From: a virus
Direction: 5' to 3' (one strand)
Length of the DNA: 50,579 nt
Virus record (IMG/VR): IMGVR_UViG_3300035698_010217
Coordinates: 1 to 50,579 of that record
Under the pieces are notes generated by a model. That model made no database searches, was not told where the DNA came from, and saw nothing but the letters and a program-made list of their open reading frames with translations. The translations under genes were made by a program, and so were the position numbers. Positions 14,508-24,039 of this stretch are shown here, piece after piece (within the stretch, counting starts at the first letter, position 1; each line of letters opens with the position of its first letter).

Positions 14508-16468
14508 TGTTTGAGAAGCCGAATATAAACCATAAAAAAGACAGAAGAGTTCGCCCTTCAGGAGATAGAGAGATACCTGTCGGTTCTGTTGAAGTAACCC
14601 CAGGTTCAATATCAGAATCAGATCTACATGCTCTTATAAATGACGCTAGTGGGGTACGAGACAAAGCGCAGAGATTAGCAAATGCTATAGCTGCTAACCC
14701 CAACAAAAGGTATATGCCTGTAGTTGAAGAGGCTACAGCAGTACGTAAAGCTGTTGCTAATTTAGATCCCTCAGAGCCTAATGGAGAACGTATCTCATAT
14801 GAACTATATCTATCTGAGATAGAAAAGGCTACTACTCCAATTACTAAGGATCAAATAGCAGACTTTGTAGGTAGTCTTACTGGTATACCCTCCATAGACT
14901 CTGTACGTACCAAGGTAGTTGAGTCTGGGGATATGGGGGATGAAGAGAACTCCTATATGCTCAACTCAGCAATGCACGCTGCTCTTCTATATTTACTAGG
15001 CCAACTTATGGCTGGCCATACAGCCAATGAATCAGCTAAACAAGGAGGTGAAACAGTATCTACTGGAGTTACTTCCAGTTGGGCAGTAGCGTTTGCCATG
15101 CTATATATGCAACATGCAGGAGGCGATAAGAAGATAGCTGAGTTCATGTCAGAGTTTATGGGCGGGGATAAAAAGACTTCCATGGGCACTGCTAACGACT
15201 TAATGGATGCTTTCGCAGAAGGCAATGCTACCCCAGACAGCTTTATGAAAGAGGTAGAGGAGTATGATGCTGGTAAGGCGGCGGATGTACAGCGCAACAT
15301 GGTACAAAGTAAAGACTATGCTGCTATAAGAGAGTACGTCAGTCAGATGAAAGCAGAAAACTCTTCCTACGCAGACTGGGATCTTGGGACTGATGCTGTT
15401 GATACAGTAAAAGAGATGGATAGAACAATTGGAGAGCTTACAGAGTGGGGAGATACTACCAAGGCTGCAGCTGGGCTTCCTGTAGATCTATACAAAGTTA
15501 CAAAATGTAACGTAGATGGATCTAATCTAAATCTAGATATGACAGCTTCTTTACTATCCTCACACTATGCAGCCGATCTAGTCTGTTGCTTAGTTAGATG
15601 GCTAGGTAGTGACGGTTTCAGTACTGACGCTCTTAAGACTATGCGATCTCTTCTTAAGTTTGCAGCTAACGGTATGACCGTCGATCTTAAGAAGATTAAT
15701 AAAGCTCTACAAGATAACTATAGGAAAAAGATTGAGAAGCTAGTATTAGAGCCTATAATACACTCCATAAGAAGAGTGTTTAAAAAGTGGACTAAAGAAA
15801 TAACAGAGTGGATAGACCCTAAATCTCATGTGGATGAAGGTGCAGATGAAAGAACACAGAAGAAGCAAATGGAAAACTGGAAACAGCTTTTTACTTGTAC
15901 TCCTATAGATGAGATGCTACGTCATCTGATAGTCGCTTTAAGAAAGATGGAGAAGTTCATCATAAAGCTTATCAAGATGCTGTGGGCGTCTACCAAGACT
16001 AAGAACAAAGGGTGGAGACTGAAACTCGAAACTCTAGGTGATAAGAAGAGTATAGATTCCCAGATAAAAGTACTTGATGCAGTAATAAAGGCTATAGAAA
16101 AGGGAAAGCTATGCGATGTTAAAGATACTAAATACCCCGGTGAGGATACAGTACGGGAACTAGCACGTGGTATACTCAACGATACACCACCCATGCTACC
16201 CCTGGATGCACCAGAAGGAAAGGAAGACGACCCTTACTGGAGGTACAATCCGGTAGCATTTGATACCCCATCCGGGCTACGTATTGCCTCGTGGGAAACG
16301 TCAGCAGGTCAAGAACGCGACGTAAGTAAAGTAACGGCAAAGGACTGCATCAAGGGTCTTACAGATGAGAATGTAATACCTTATCCAGTAGATCCGTCAC
16401 ATACGGAGGTAACACGAAATGTCCGAGAACTTAGAGAAGGCCTTGGCAAAGGATTCTTTGGGTCCTAG
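14507..16468 (+). CDS. Hypothetical helical protein between terL and portal (653 aa)
   Basis: Shares TAATG with terL and overlaps the portal start by 50 bases. It is mostly alpha-helical and acidic at the N-terminus. It has Ala/Gly/Met-rich helices about 145-245 (AALLYLLGQLMAGH, WAVAFAMLYMQHAGG), which could be amphipathic or membrane-touching. A Lys-rich helical segment spans about 400-520 (KKIEKLVLEPIIHSIRRVFKKW, ending RKMEKFIIKLIKMLW). No catalytic motif seen. By position it may be a portal-associated or internal head protein. Function unknown. Confidence 0.72.
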   Translation: MFEKPNINHKKDRRVRPSGDREIPVGSVEVTPGSISESDLHALINDASGVRDKAQRLANAIAANPNKRYMPVVEEATAVRKAVANLDPSEPNGERISYELYLSEIEKATTPITKDQIADFVGSLTGIPSIDSVRTKVVESGDMGDEENSYMLNSAMHAALLYLLGQLMAGHTANESAKQGGETVSTGVTSSWAVAFAMLYMQHAGGDKKIAEFMSEFMGGDKKTSMGTANDLMDAFAEGNATPDSFMKEVEEYDAGKAADVQRNMVQSKDYAAIREYVSQMKAENSSYADWDLGTDAVDTVKEMDRTIGELTEWGDTTKAAAGLPVDLYKVTKCNVDGSNLNLDMTASLLSSHYAADLVCCLVRWLGSDGFSTDALKTMRSLLKFAANGMTVDLKKINKALQDNYRKKIEKLVLEPIIHSIRRVFKKWTKEITEWIDPKSHVDEGADERTQKKQMENWKQLFTCTPIDEMLRHLIVALRKMEKFIIKLIKMLWASTKTKNKGWRLKLETLGDKKSIDSQIKVLDAVIKAIEKGKLCDVKDTKYPGEDTVRELARGILNDTPPMLPLDAPEGKEDDPYWRYNPVAFDTPSGLRIASWETSAGQERDVSKVTAKDCIKGLTDENVIPYPVDPSHTEVTRNVRELREGLGKGFFGS

Positions 16469-18827
16469 AATTATAGCAGCTGAGGACCAGCTAGCCCCTC
16501 TACCAGAAGCTGTGTATAACAGTAAGAAGGCCCCTAAATACCCTAGTGCTGTGGTAGCTAACACTACCTACCAGTACGCCCGTAAGGGTACTGTACGTGA
16601 GAAGTTTGCTAAGCTAGAATACAACCTAACTGAAATAGCTAAGTCAGAGCATACTGAATCATATGTTATGAGGTCATTTCAGAAGCACGTTACTCTTATG
16701 CTTAAGGGAGGCTGGCATCTAGATGGACGTAACCCTAAGACTATAGCCTACATATATGACCGTATTAGAGAACTAGAGGTTAATGCAAACCTACCGTTTG
16801 ATGAGCTTCTGCAGGAAACTGTGCAGTCTCTAGTTGCATACTCAAATGCATTTATCGTATTTGTGAGAGAGAATAAACGCTCTTCTGGTAAGCGCCTGCG
16901 TAGATATGGTACAATGCTAGCTCCTATAGCAGCAGCATTTCCAGCTGACCCCACTACATTTAAAGCTAGAATAGATTCAAGGGGTAGGGTAGAGGGATGG
17001 AAACAAGACCCTTCTGGTACTTACTCTAGTACAGATGAGTACTCCTACGCTAATCATAGTGTGCTCCATGCATACTATAATAGGAAGCCTGGCTTTATAG
17101 CTGGTACTCCATGGATTGTACCTGCACTTGATGACATTAGATCCTGGAGAAGACTGGAAGAGCTATCTGAAATAATGTCAAATAGATTCTCTTTCCCTCT
17201 GCTACATTATAAGATAGGTAATGATAAATACCCAGCTGAAGAGTATGATAGAGGTCCAACTGAGATACAACAAGCTAAGGAAAAGATACAGTCTTTACCC
17301 TCAGATGGTGTATTTATAACACCACACAGACATGATATATCAGCTGTGGGTACCGACCAGGCTATGCTTGACTTGGAACCCTATATGAAGTACTGGGAAG
17401 CTCGTGTGATATCAGGACTGAATCTATCTGCTCTTGACTTAGGTAGAGGTGATTCTGCTAATAAGGCAACAGCACAGCAGCTCAGTAAAGGACTTGCCGA
17501 CTTCTGTACTGACCTACAAAGAGCTTTGAGCCGCTTCTTTAAGTTTGGTCTGTTTGACAAACTACTAGAAGAAGGGGGTTATAAACTTACAGCTGAGAAC
17601 AGGATAGAGATAAAGTTCCCAGTCATAGATACAGCCGACTACGTACTTCTCGAGAAACACAATCAGCATATGTTCTCTATGAATTCTATAACTGAGAGTG
17701 AAATGAGGCGTAGACTAGGTCTACAACCCATTACTGAAGCTATGCGGAAAGAGATGTACTTCGCTCTATATGATATAAAAGCCGATGAGCTAGCTCATAA
17801 ACAGAACATGGAGGTAGCTAAGGTATCAGGTAATTCTACAGGTCAGTCTTCTTCTCCCTCTCGTACTTCACAGATAAAAAGGAAGAATAAGGCTGAGAAC
17901 GTTAACAGACCAACTAACCAGGAGGGTAAATTGACATCCAAAACTAAACCCGTAAGGGATGCCGTGCTAAATGAGTGGCTAAGCATTTCTTCTAAGGAAG
18001 ACACTAAGCAAGCAAAAGACGCCTTCCTTTCAAAGTGTATCGAACTCATAACACCCGTTTACACAGATAGTTTAAAAGCAGGTATGGACGCCTGTGGTGC
18101 TTTGGTAGGTGACTCCTATGACTTTGTAGGAGATTCCCTTAAGGATAGGTTTATTAATACTATACTTAAAGACAAGTTTATCCAAGTATTTGATGCTATC
18201 CATCTAGAGAGGCATGAGACTAGTAAACTAGTTCGCATTAGTCTACTGGAAATGTCTGCAGCTTACATTGAAAGGATACTTGATTCTGCTGATTCTGTAG
18301 CCTATAACTGTGGCTTCCTGTTTGCTGCGAATCTAAACAAAGATGTTGACTCTGTTGTTTGGAAGAACTACGGAGGACCAAAGCATCAGGTACAACTACA
18401 CGAAGCTTGTTTTGACACTCTCAGTCTTCTAGAAGGAGACAAAGACATCCTCGTACTTAACTTCAAAGAGGATTCAGATTCTATTATGACAGACCGAGAA
18501 TTTGGTCTATGGCACGTAGCAAAGTCCCTAGTAGATAACGGGTCTCTTAATATGGATACAGATAAATATCTGAGTCTACTTTCTGAGATTGCTACTATTG
18601 GAGATAAGAGGCTTACTACTAAACAAAGGGAGACTCTTAAGTCCAGTACGTTCTGTGGTCCGAATCGATCTTTCCCTGTAAGTGATTGTAATCATTACAC
18701 TACCGCTCTTGAAATGATCGACCACTATAAGGGGCCTGGGGACAAGTCTTCTATACGTGCCCGTATAGATAAACGAGGCAAAAGTTTAAAGTGCAGTTCA
18801 TCTAAAAGCACTAAGAATAGTAGGTAA
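16419..18827 (+). CDS. Portal protein with long C-terminal extension
   Basis: 802 aa. ATG 16419 follows GGAGGTAACACGAA inside the end of the previous gene. Residues about 45-470 look like a portal: N-terminal helices, a PADPTTFKARID strand block, SVLHAYYNRKPGFIAGTPWIVPALDDI, and a late helical region GLNLSALDLGRGDSANKATAQQLSKGL, typical of portals of the A118/SPO1-like kinds. Residues about 480-520 are a polar linker. The remaining ~280 residues are an extra helical domain ending in CGPNRSFPVSDCNHY...KGPGDKS, a motif I associate with other phage head proteins. The portal forms the dodecameric vertex ring for packaging and neck assembly. What the C-terminal domain does is unknown. Confidence 0.88.
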   Translation: MSENLEKALAKDSLGPRIIAAEDQLAPLPEAVYNSKKAPKYPSAVVANTTYQYARKGTVREKFAKLEYNLTEIAKSEHTESYVMRSFQKHVTLMLKGGWHLDGRNPKTIAYIYDRIRELEVNANLPFDELLQETVQSLVAYSNAFIVFVRENKRSSGKRLRRYGTMLAPIAAAFPADPTTFKARIDSRGRVEGWKQDPSGTYSSTDEYSYANHSVLHAYYNRKPGFIAGTPWIVPALDDIRSWRRLEELSEIMSNRFSFPLLHYKIGNDKYPAEEYDRGPTEIQQAKEKIQSLPSDGVFITPHRHDISAVGTDQAMLDLEPYMKYWEARVISGLNLSALDLGRGDSANKATAQQLSKGLADFCTDLQRALSRFFKFGLFDKLLEEGGYKLTAENRIEIKFPVIDTADYVLLEKHNQHMFSMNSITESEMRRRLGLQPITEAMRKEMYFALYDIKADELAHKQNMEVAKVSGNSTGQSSSPSRTSQIKRKNKAENVNRPTNQEGKLTSKTKPVRDAVLNEWLSISSKEDTKQAKDAFLSKCIELITPVYTDSLKAGMDACGALVGDSYDFVGDSLKDRFINTILKDKFIQVFDAIHLERHETSKLVRISLLEMSAAYIERILDSADSVAYNCGFLFAANLNKDVDSVVWKNYGGPKHQVQLHEACFDTLSLLEGDKDILVLNFKEDSDSIMTDREFGLWHVAKSLVDNGSLNMDTDKYLSLLSEIATIGDKRLTTKQRETLKSSTFCGPNRSFPVSDCNHYTTALEMIDHYKGPGDKSSIRARIDKRGKSLKCSSSKSTKNSR

Positions 18828-18850
18828 TGACAACTATTCTAATTTTGGCC

Positions 18851-18879
18851 TTGACACAGGTTGTGTATTTGGCTATACT
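18851..18879 (+). promoter_or_regulatory. Consensus sigma-70-type promoter ahead of head genes
   Basis: TTGACA (18851-18856), 17 bp, TATACT (18874-18879), in the only sizeable gap between portal and protease genes. The hexamers and spacing are identical to those of the promoter at 5429. It would boost transcription of the protease-scaffold, decoration and capsid genes, which are needed in high amount. Confidence 0.83.
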
Positions 18880-18912
18880 AACCGCTGTATAAGTATATTA
18901 AAGGAGATATCT

Positions 18913-19116
18913 ATGGCTAGCACAGGCGTAACGGGGAGTAATCCCCATCCTAATCGTCCTTCAGATCTAACCCCACAGATACAAAAGAATATAAACGAGA
19001 AGGAAGCTAAGTGGAACAAAGCCCGTGGTGGCGAAAAAGGCCGCACCATGGGTAATGTAAAGAGGCTTACATCCCTTCCTCCTATTAGAATGCCCGGTGG
19101 AGGTTTTCAAAAGTAA
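18913..19116 (+). CDS. Small hypothetical protein (67 aa)
   Basis: AAAGGAGATATCT precedes ATG 18913; it is the first gene after the internal promoter. It is polar, basic and probably disordered (TGSNPHPNRPSDLTPQIQ...KARGGEKGRT). It ends PPIRMPGGGFQK and shares TAATG with the protease gene. It may be a minor head protein. No family recognised. Confidence 0.68.
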   Translation: MASTGVTGSNPHPNRPSDLTPQIQKNINEKEAKWNKARGGEKGRTMGNVKRLTSLPPIRMPGGGFQK

Positions 19117-21110
19117 TGACTACTCCTATTAATGCATGGTCTTTTGATTGTACCACCATTCAACTTCCCGAATCTCCAGTAGCAATGAGAGACGGGAAAA
19201 GAGTAGATTTCTCTTGGGACAAGGCACTACCTAATTCAAAAGGTAAGACTAGCCTTGACATTGAGATTAGAGCAACACACTCAGGGGCACTTATCAACCA
19301 AAAGGTATATCCAGGTAAAGATATGAAAGATAGTATGCATACCTGGACAAAACCTTATAGTAAACTCATAACTGATGGACACCCTCAATCATCCTTCTTC
19401 GCTTCTGCCTCACAGCCAGAACAACTTGGTAGGGTACTTAAAGCTGAGTATGTTAGAACTGAGAATGATGACGCTAAGTTCAAGGATGACTGGAAAGAGC
19501 CAAAAGAAGGAGAAGGTTCCGGATATGCAAAGCTAGTTGCTAGGATATCGGACCCGGCTTCCATAGAAAAGATTCTTGACGAGAGGTTCCTAACTGTATC
19601 CCAGGGAGCAAGACTGCATCGTTTAGTCTGTTCTATATGCGGTGCTGACTGGGTTAGAGCTGGAAGGCCCTGTGAACACGTGCCAGGGCAAGTATATGAA
19701 AAAGAAGGAAAGGACTCAAAAGGAAACGATAGTACCGACTACTACAGATGTTTCCAAATTGCAGGTCCTATGACTTACGATCATTGTGCTGTAGTCAATC
19801 GCCCAGCGGACGTGTATGCTACGATTTTAGGGCACGATTCGTTTGACAGCAGTGTATTTAAGCAGGTATCTGACGGTCAGGTGCCAATAGCGACGGTTTC
19901 CGCCATTGCTCTGATAGACGAGCTAGGGCCGACGCACCTCTTAATAGGTGATTCTGGAACTACAGTACCACAAGAGACCCAAGAGCCGCTTCATGCTACT
20001 TTTGTGTCACTACCTACGTTCGGGATTCACCCTGTGGCTAACATCGATACGGAGAACCCTATGGGAGATCTTAAAAAGTCGAAAGACAAAGATGTAAAGC
20101 CTGCAGAGAGCACGCCTAAGGAAGCCGACAACGGTCCTGAAAAGGAAGACGGCACCAAGACGAAAGCTACTGCGGAAGAAACCAAGAGTAGCCCTGAGAA
20201 GGATCCGAAAGGACCCGAGAAGGAAGTAACCGAACCTGAACCCAAAGAGGCCCCTTCTGCTCCTAAGGAGAAAGAAGAGGAAGAGGGTAAAGATGAAGAA
20301 CTTCCGGAAGAAAAGAGTTATTCTGATTCACAGCTGATCCAGTTTGGATCGATTCTTACCTCAGAATCTGTTGAGATGAACTGGACCTCTGCTGGCCTCG
20401 ACGAAAAAGACCTTGAGATTATCAAGAAGCTTGACGAAGAGAAAACTTCTGAACTACGGAACTCTTATGAGGATGATCAGAAGTGCGGGCCCTTTGTGGC
20501 CGCTACTCAAGAGCAAATCGATGCTGCCAAAGATCTACTTATCCACATGAAGGTAGAAGATAAGGCTAAGCTACTTATTTCTCTTGAGAATAAAGCTAAA
20601 GCTATCAAGTCTTCTAAGAGGCAAGAGAAGAATGAGAAAGGTGACGTTCAACGTCTTCAGAGCCAGTGCGATAATATGAAAGCTGCTTTGGAGTCACGTA
20701 ATGATGAGCAGAGGAAACTGTTCGATCAACTGGTCGCAGTAGACACTACTCTTCGTACGAGAACGGCAGAATCTATAGTCCTATTGAAGCAGACGCTGAA
20801 CAAGGAAGATGTTGATTTCAGTTCTGAGGACACCTGTAGAGAGTATATACAGGAACTAGCTTCAAGAGAGTGGGCCTATCTCGACGGGATATTCACTGAT
20901 CTAAGAAGTGAAGTAGGTACAGGTACTGGGTTTATGGTTCTAACTCATGAGCCTATCTCTGACCCTACTAGACCTGGATCTTTCGACGAGAAGGATAAAG
21001 ACGAGAATCAGGATGATTCTCTGCCCCCCAAGAAGCTCCTGAAACCAGGGAGCCGCGACTGGGAGGAAGATCAATTTGAAAATCTAATACGGAACCGAGA
21101 CAAGAACTAG
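19116..21110 (+). CDS. Prohead protease fused to scaffold-like domain
   Basis: 664 aa. The N-terminal ~240 residues fit a prohead serine protease. There is a TDGHP motif (H89) followed by LGRV, and a later FLTVSQGA strand (S162), the usual His/Ser pair. A zinc knuckle C172-x2-C175...C186-x-H188 (CSICGADW...CEHVPG) is inserted right after the serine strand. Residues about 315-400 are a Lys/Glu/Pro-rich linker, followed by helical, coiled-coil-like sequence about 400-570 that resembles a scaffold core. Such fusions deliver the protease into the prohead and then degrade the scaffold after assembly. It is immediately upstream of decoration and capsid genes. Catalytic residues are inferred by pattern, not alignment. 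Confidence 0.85.
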   Translation: MTTPINAWSFDCTTIQLPESPVAMRDGKRVDFSWDKALPNSKGKTSLDIEIRATHSGALINQKVYPGKDMKDSMHTWTKPYSKLITDGHPQSSFFASASQPEQLGRVLKAEYVRTENDDAKFKDDWKEPKEGEGSGYAKLVARISDPASIEKILDERFLTVSQGARLHRLVCSICGADWVRAGRPCEHVPGQVYEKEGKDSKGNDSTDYYRCFQIAGPMTYDHCAVVNRPADVYATILGHDSFDSSVFKQVSDGQVPIATVSAIALIDELGPTHLLIGDSGTTVPQETQEPLHATFVSLPTFGIHPVANIDTENPMGDLKKSKDKDVKPAESTPKEADNGPEKEDGTKTKATAEETKSSPEKDPKGPEKEVTEPEPKEAPSAPKEKEEEEGKDEELPEEKSYSDSQLIQFGSILTSESVEMNWTSAGLDEKDLEIIKKLDEEKTSELRNSYEDDQKCGPFVAATQEQIDAAKDLLIHMKVEDKAKLLISLENKAKAIKSSKRQEKNEKGDVQRLQSQCDNMKAALESRNDEQRKLFDQLVAVDTTLRTRTAESIVLLKQTLNKEDVDFSSEDTCREYIQELASREWAYLDGIFTDLRSEVGTGTGFMVLTHEPISDPTRPGSFDEKDKDENQDDSLPPKKLLKPGSRDWEEDQFENLIRNRDKN

Positions 21111-21121
21111 GAGGAATACCA

Positions 21122-21907
21122 ATGGCTTGGACTCCTACTACAAAAACTCCTCTCGGGTATGGCCGCCAGCCCATAAAGAACCTACAGGAGATTAATGAGG
21201 GAGAGAGACCCAATCTTCCCATTATGAAACCTGCTAAGTATCTGCCGGTTAAGACCCAAATGGAGAAGCTCAAAGAGTACTACGTTATTGAGGCAGGCGT
21301 TGTTCTGTCCCTCGATACCAGTGGGTACTTTACACCATGTAATGGCGGGGTAGCTCAGGACATTACATACGCAGCAGGAGATGTTGCCTATACTGTCGAC
21401 GCAGATGATGCAACTGCTTTTGTTTCCGCGGCTGGAACTGCTAGTGCACAACTAGGAGCAAACCTGCCTATAGGCTGGTGTAACGAGCATCTGCTCTCTA
21501 ACACTACAGCCGAACGCAACGTTAACTATTACATGCAAGACGCTATGCCAGTTCTATGCGACTACGTAGTTGAACTTCCACTTTTGTGGACAGCTCAAAC
21601 TACGGGAGCCACTGAAATAGTTGCTGGCTGTCTAGTAAAAGCTTACGGTGCGGAAATCGACGCTACTAATGCATGTGGAGCCCCCGTCAGGTGGCAACAC
21701 GGCGCAGACAGTGTTGATCAGATCATTGGACGTTGTCATTGGCTTGATTCCATTGCTGAAGTTGATAACCTCAGTATGGTCCGTGGTGTGAGAGGCCTAG
21801 GTCTTTCAGGCGACGGAACTAGTGGTATTGAGTCATGGCTCGTAGGTACCCATCAAGGCGGCGACGCTGCAACCACGCGTGTAAGAATTTCAATCACGCT
21901 AGCATAG
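21122..21907 (+). CDS. Putative head decoration protein (261 aa)
   Basis: AGGAGGAATACC precedes ATG 21122, and the gene lies nine bases upstream of the major capsid gene. It is beta-rich, with a conserved-looking N-terminal arm (PTTKTPLGYGRQPIKNLQEINE), then Gly/Ala/Val/Thr-rich strands (GVVLSLDTSGYFTPCNGG...YTVDADDATAF). It ends in RVRISITLA. Codon choice is enriched in C-ending codons like the capsid gene, as expected for high expression. Order protease-decoration-capsid is common in tailed phages. The exact fold is not confirmed. Confidence 0.78.
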   Translation: MAWTPTTKTPLGYGRQPIKNLQEINEGERPNLPIMKPAKYLPVKTQMEKLKEYYVIEAGVVLSLDTSGYFTPCNGGVAQDITYAAGDVAYTVDADDATAFVSAAGTASAQLGANLPIGWCNEHLLSNTTAERNVNYYMQDAMPVLCDYVVELPLLWTAQTTGATEIVAGCLVKAYGAEIDATNACGAPVRWQHGADSVDQIIGRCHWLDSIAEVDNLSMVRGVRGLGLSGDGTSGIESWLVGTHQGGDAATTRVRISITLA

Positions 21908-21916
21908 GAGGTAACA

Positions 21917-23332
21917 ATGCCTGAGATAACTGAAAAAGACCTCGAAGCTGTGCGTAAAGCAGCGATTAAAGAGGCAAAGAAGACCGCTCAGGACGAGATC
22001 AAGAAAGCCACCTCCCACGAGGACGCGAAAGATGCTTATGAGTATCTGTGCACATCCGACTCTGTTAGTTCTGATTCTATTATCAGAGCCAGCAGGCGGA
22101 TCTGGGGATCCAATGGATTTCCAAAGCCACTAAATGCTCAAAGGTTCTCTCGTAGACCCGAGGACAGGGAAAGGCATCGTCTAGGATTTGACGCCCTAAT
22201 TGACGTCATTAACAAGGCTTGTGTAAAGCTTCCTAAGGAAGAAGCGTTTGACAACGTAGGTCTTCCCACAAACGCAACCATACTGATCCCTCAAATGATC
22301 AGTGAAATAGTTAAGGAGCCTATTGAGCCGATTATGATCGGGCAATCACTCCTTAAAAAGATCAGCTACACCTTTGGTGAGCAGATCACTTTCCCAGCAG
22401 TCGGAGCGTACGCCGCTGCTGATATCGCGCCTGGTGGCGAATATCCAGAAAAGACTCTGGATTTCGGGGGCTATGTTACTGCGACTATCGGTAAGTCCGG
22501 TGTCAAGGTAAGAATCACTGAAGAGATGCTGCGCTATAGTATGTTCGATGTGATGTCCATTCACCTACGTGCCGGTGCTAATGCAATGGAAAGGCATAAA
22601 GAGACCAAGATCTTTAATATGATCAATGCTGAAGGTGCTACCATTTTTGATAACACTGGAGCAGCATCTCTACGTGGCAGAACTACAGGCCGTGACAGAG
22701 CTGGCGATGGTAACTATACGCTTACTCTGGATGACCTGCTTACCATGTACGCAGATCTGATGAATGCAGGGTTCATTCCTGACACTCTCATCATGAACCC
22801 CATGGGCTGGTTGGTGTTCGTTCTTAATGAAACTCTTAGGAGTTTCGGATTCACCAACAACGGTCCTCTCTGGGGTACCTGGTCTGGTACTCCCGCACAG
22901 GCCCCGAGTTGGGGGGGTTTGGGTGTTGCAGGTGCTCCGGCAGCTTCAGCTACTCCTGCTTCTATGCCCAATTCTAACCTGCAGGGTAACGTTCCTACGC
23001 TGTTCCCAGCACCACTGGACATCGCAGTTACGCCGTTCCAGAACTTCGACTCCGCTACTCAGACTACTACGCTTTCCATGTGTGCGCGTAGAGAGCTCGG
23101 GTACCTCATCGAGGACGAGCCTCTTGTAGTTGAGTCATGGGATGATCCCAAGAGGGACATCAGATCCACCAAATTCCGTGAGCGTTACGCAGTAGCCATC
23201 GACAACGAAGGTCACGCTATTGCTAATGCTAAGGGCCTTAAGATCGCCAAGGGTTACGATTTCGAAGACTTCCAAGTCACACGTCAAATCGGAACCGGAG
23301 AACTTGCGGCCATTACCGGAGAAGTAAGCTAG
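21917..23332 (+). CDS. Major capsid protein (HK97 fold)
   Basis: 471 aa; GGAGGTAACA precedes ATG 21917. A charged helical N-terminus (residues 1-60; EKDLEAVRKAAIKEAKKT) acts like the delta domain that protease removes. The mature core includes TILIPQMISEIVKEPIEP, ITFPAVGAYAAADIAPGGEYPE and a long spine-helix segment (RITEEMLRYSMFDVMSIHLRAG). Further on are LIMNPMGWLVF, a Pro/Ala-rich loop at about 310-360, and a C-terminal strand ending KGYDFEDFQV. These are typical of HK97-type capsid proteins of myoviruses. Its codon use differs from the surrounding AGA/ATA-rich genes. A strong hairpin follows the stop. Confidence 0.93.
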   Translation: MPEITEKDLEAVRKAAIKEAKKTAQDEIKKATSHEDAKDAYEYLCTSDSVSSDSIIRASRRIWGSNGFPKPLNAQRFSRRPEDRERHRLGFDALIDVINKACVKLPKEEAFDNVGLPTNATILIPQMISEIVKEPIEPIMIGQSLLKKISYTFGEQITFPAVGAYAAADIAPGGEYPEKTLDFGGYVTATIGKSGVKVRITEEMLRYSMFDVMSIHLRAGANAMERHKETKIFNMINAEGATIFDNTGAASLRGRTTGRDRAGDGNYTLTLDDLLTMYADLMNAGFIPDTLIMNPMGWLVFVLNETLRSFGFTNNGPLWGTWSGTPAQAPSWGGLGVAGAPAASATPASMPNSNLQGNVPTLFPAPLDIAVTPFQNFDSATQTTTLSMCARRELGYLIEDEPLVVESWDDPKRDIRSTKFRERYAVAIDNEGHAIANAKGLKIAKGYDFEDFQVTRQIGTGELAAITGEVS

Positions 23333-23339
23333 ATACCAT

Positions 23340-23399
23340 CTCAGCAGTAATACTGAGGTTTACGGTAATAGAGAGCACTCGGACATTCCGGGTGCTCTC
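23340..23399 (+). terminator. Strong hairpin(s) after the capsid gene
   Basis: The main stem GAGAGCACTCGG / CCGGGTGCTCTC (23371-23382 and 23388-23399) has 12 bp with one G-U pair and a 5-base loop. A smaller CTCAG/CTGAG hairpin precedes it (23340-23357). No T-tract follows, so it may stabilise the capsid mRNA 3' end or attenuate rather than terminate fully. Confidence 0.6.
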
Positions 23400-23425
23400 T
23401 CCACCGTACTAAAGGAGTAACCTAA

Positions 23426-24037
23426 ATGTTGAAAGAAGTAAGAGACCAGCTTACAAAAGTAGATGAAAGGCTTACTAACCTTGGTTTAGAGCCTATTGTT
23501 ACTTTTAGCAGGCACCTACTAAGTTTTCTTAGAAGCGTACCAGTTCCAAGCGAGAATGCAGAATTACAGAACATAACAAAAGAGATTAAGACTATACGCT
23601 CAGGACAAACTAGTATCATAGTAGAAGAAGCTAAGCAGAATGCCAATGTACAAAGACTTCACCTCTTGTATTCTAAGAAGAGGGACCTTGCTACATCTTT
23701 TTTAAGCAACGAGGAACTAAGGGGTTTCAAGAAATACGCTATGTATATACTAGAGCGCCTTACTGAAATCCTACTTTGTTCGCAGCTAGAAGACATGGCA
23801 CACAAGGTACAAATGGTAGACCAAGCTATAAGACAGCTTGAATACCTATGTAGCCCTGATGGCAGACCTATCCATGGCCTGGAACCTCAGGTAGATCACA
23901 TCGAATCAGTTACCTCTAAGATGATAGACTCTTCCATGGGAGTGATGGATGAGTTCAAAGCTAGTCTAGGTCAACTTAGTTTAGGTAGAGCTCCTGATGG
24001 TACTGCAGTAGGATCCTTCGAAGTCCATAAGGAATAA
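23426..24037 (+). CDS. Hypothetical helical protein (203 aa)
   Basis: AAAGGAGTAACCTAA precedes ATG 23426. It is largely alpha-helical and starts with a coiled-coil-like segment (EVRDQLTKVDERLTNLG). Another helical segment lies about 55-85. No Cys motif or membrane segment is visible. By position after the capsid it may be a head-completion or minor capsid protein, but I recognise no family. Confidence 0.72.
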   Translation: MLKEVRDQLTKVDERLTNLGLEPIVTFSRHLLSFLRSVPVPSENAELQNITKEIKTIRSGQTSIIVEEAKQNANVQRLHLLYSKKRDLATSFLSNEELRGFKKYAMYILERLTEILLCSQLEDMAHKVQMVDQAIRQLEYLCSPDGRPIHGLEPQVDHIESVTSKMIDSSMGVMDEFKASLGQLSLGRAPDGTAVGSFEVHKE

Positions 24038-24039
24038 AA

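Noticed and set aside
22827-23129. + strand 100-codon frame inside the capsid gene
   Set aside because: Out-of-frame shadow of a strongly supported capsid gene; Leu/Arg/Ser-rich nonsense.
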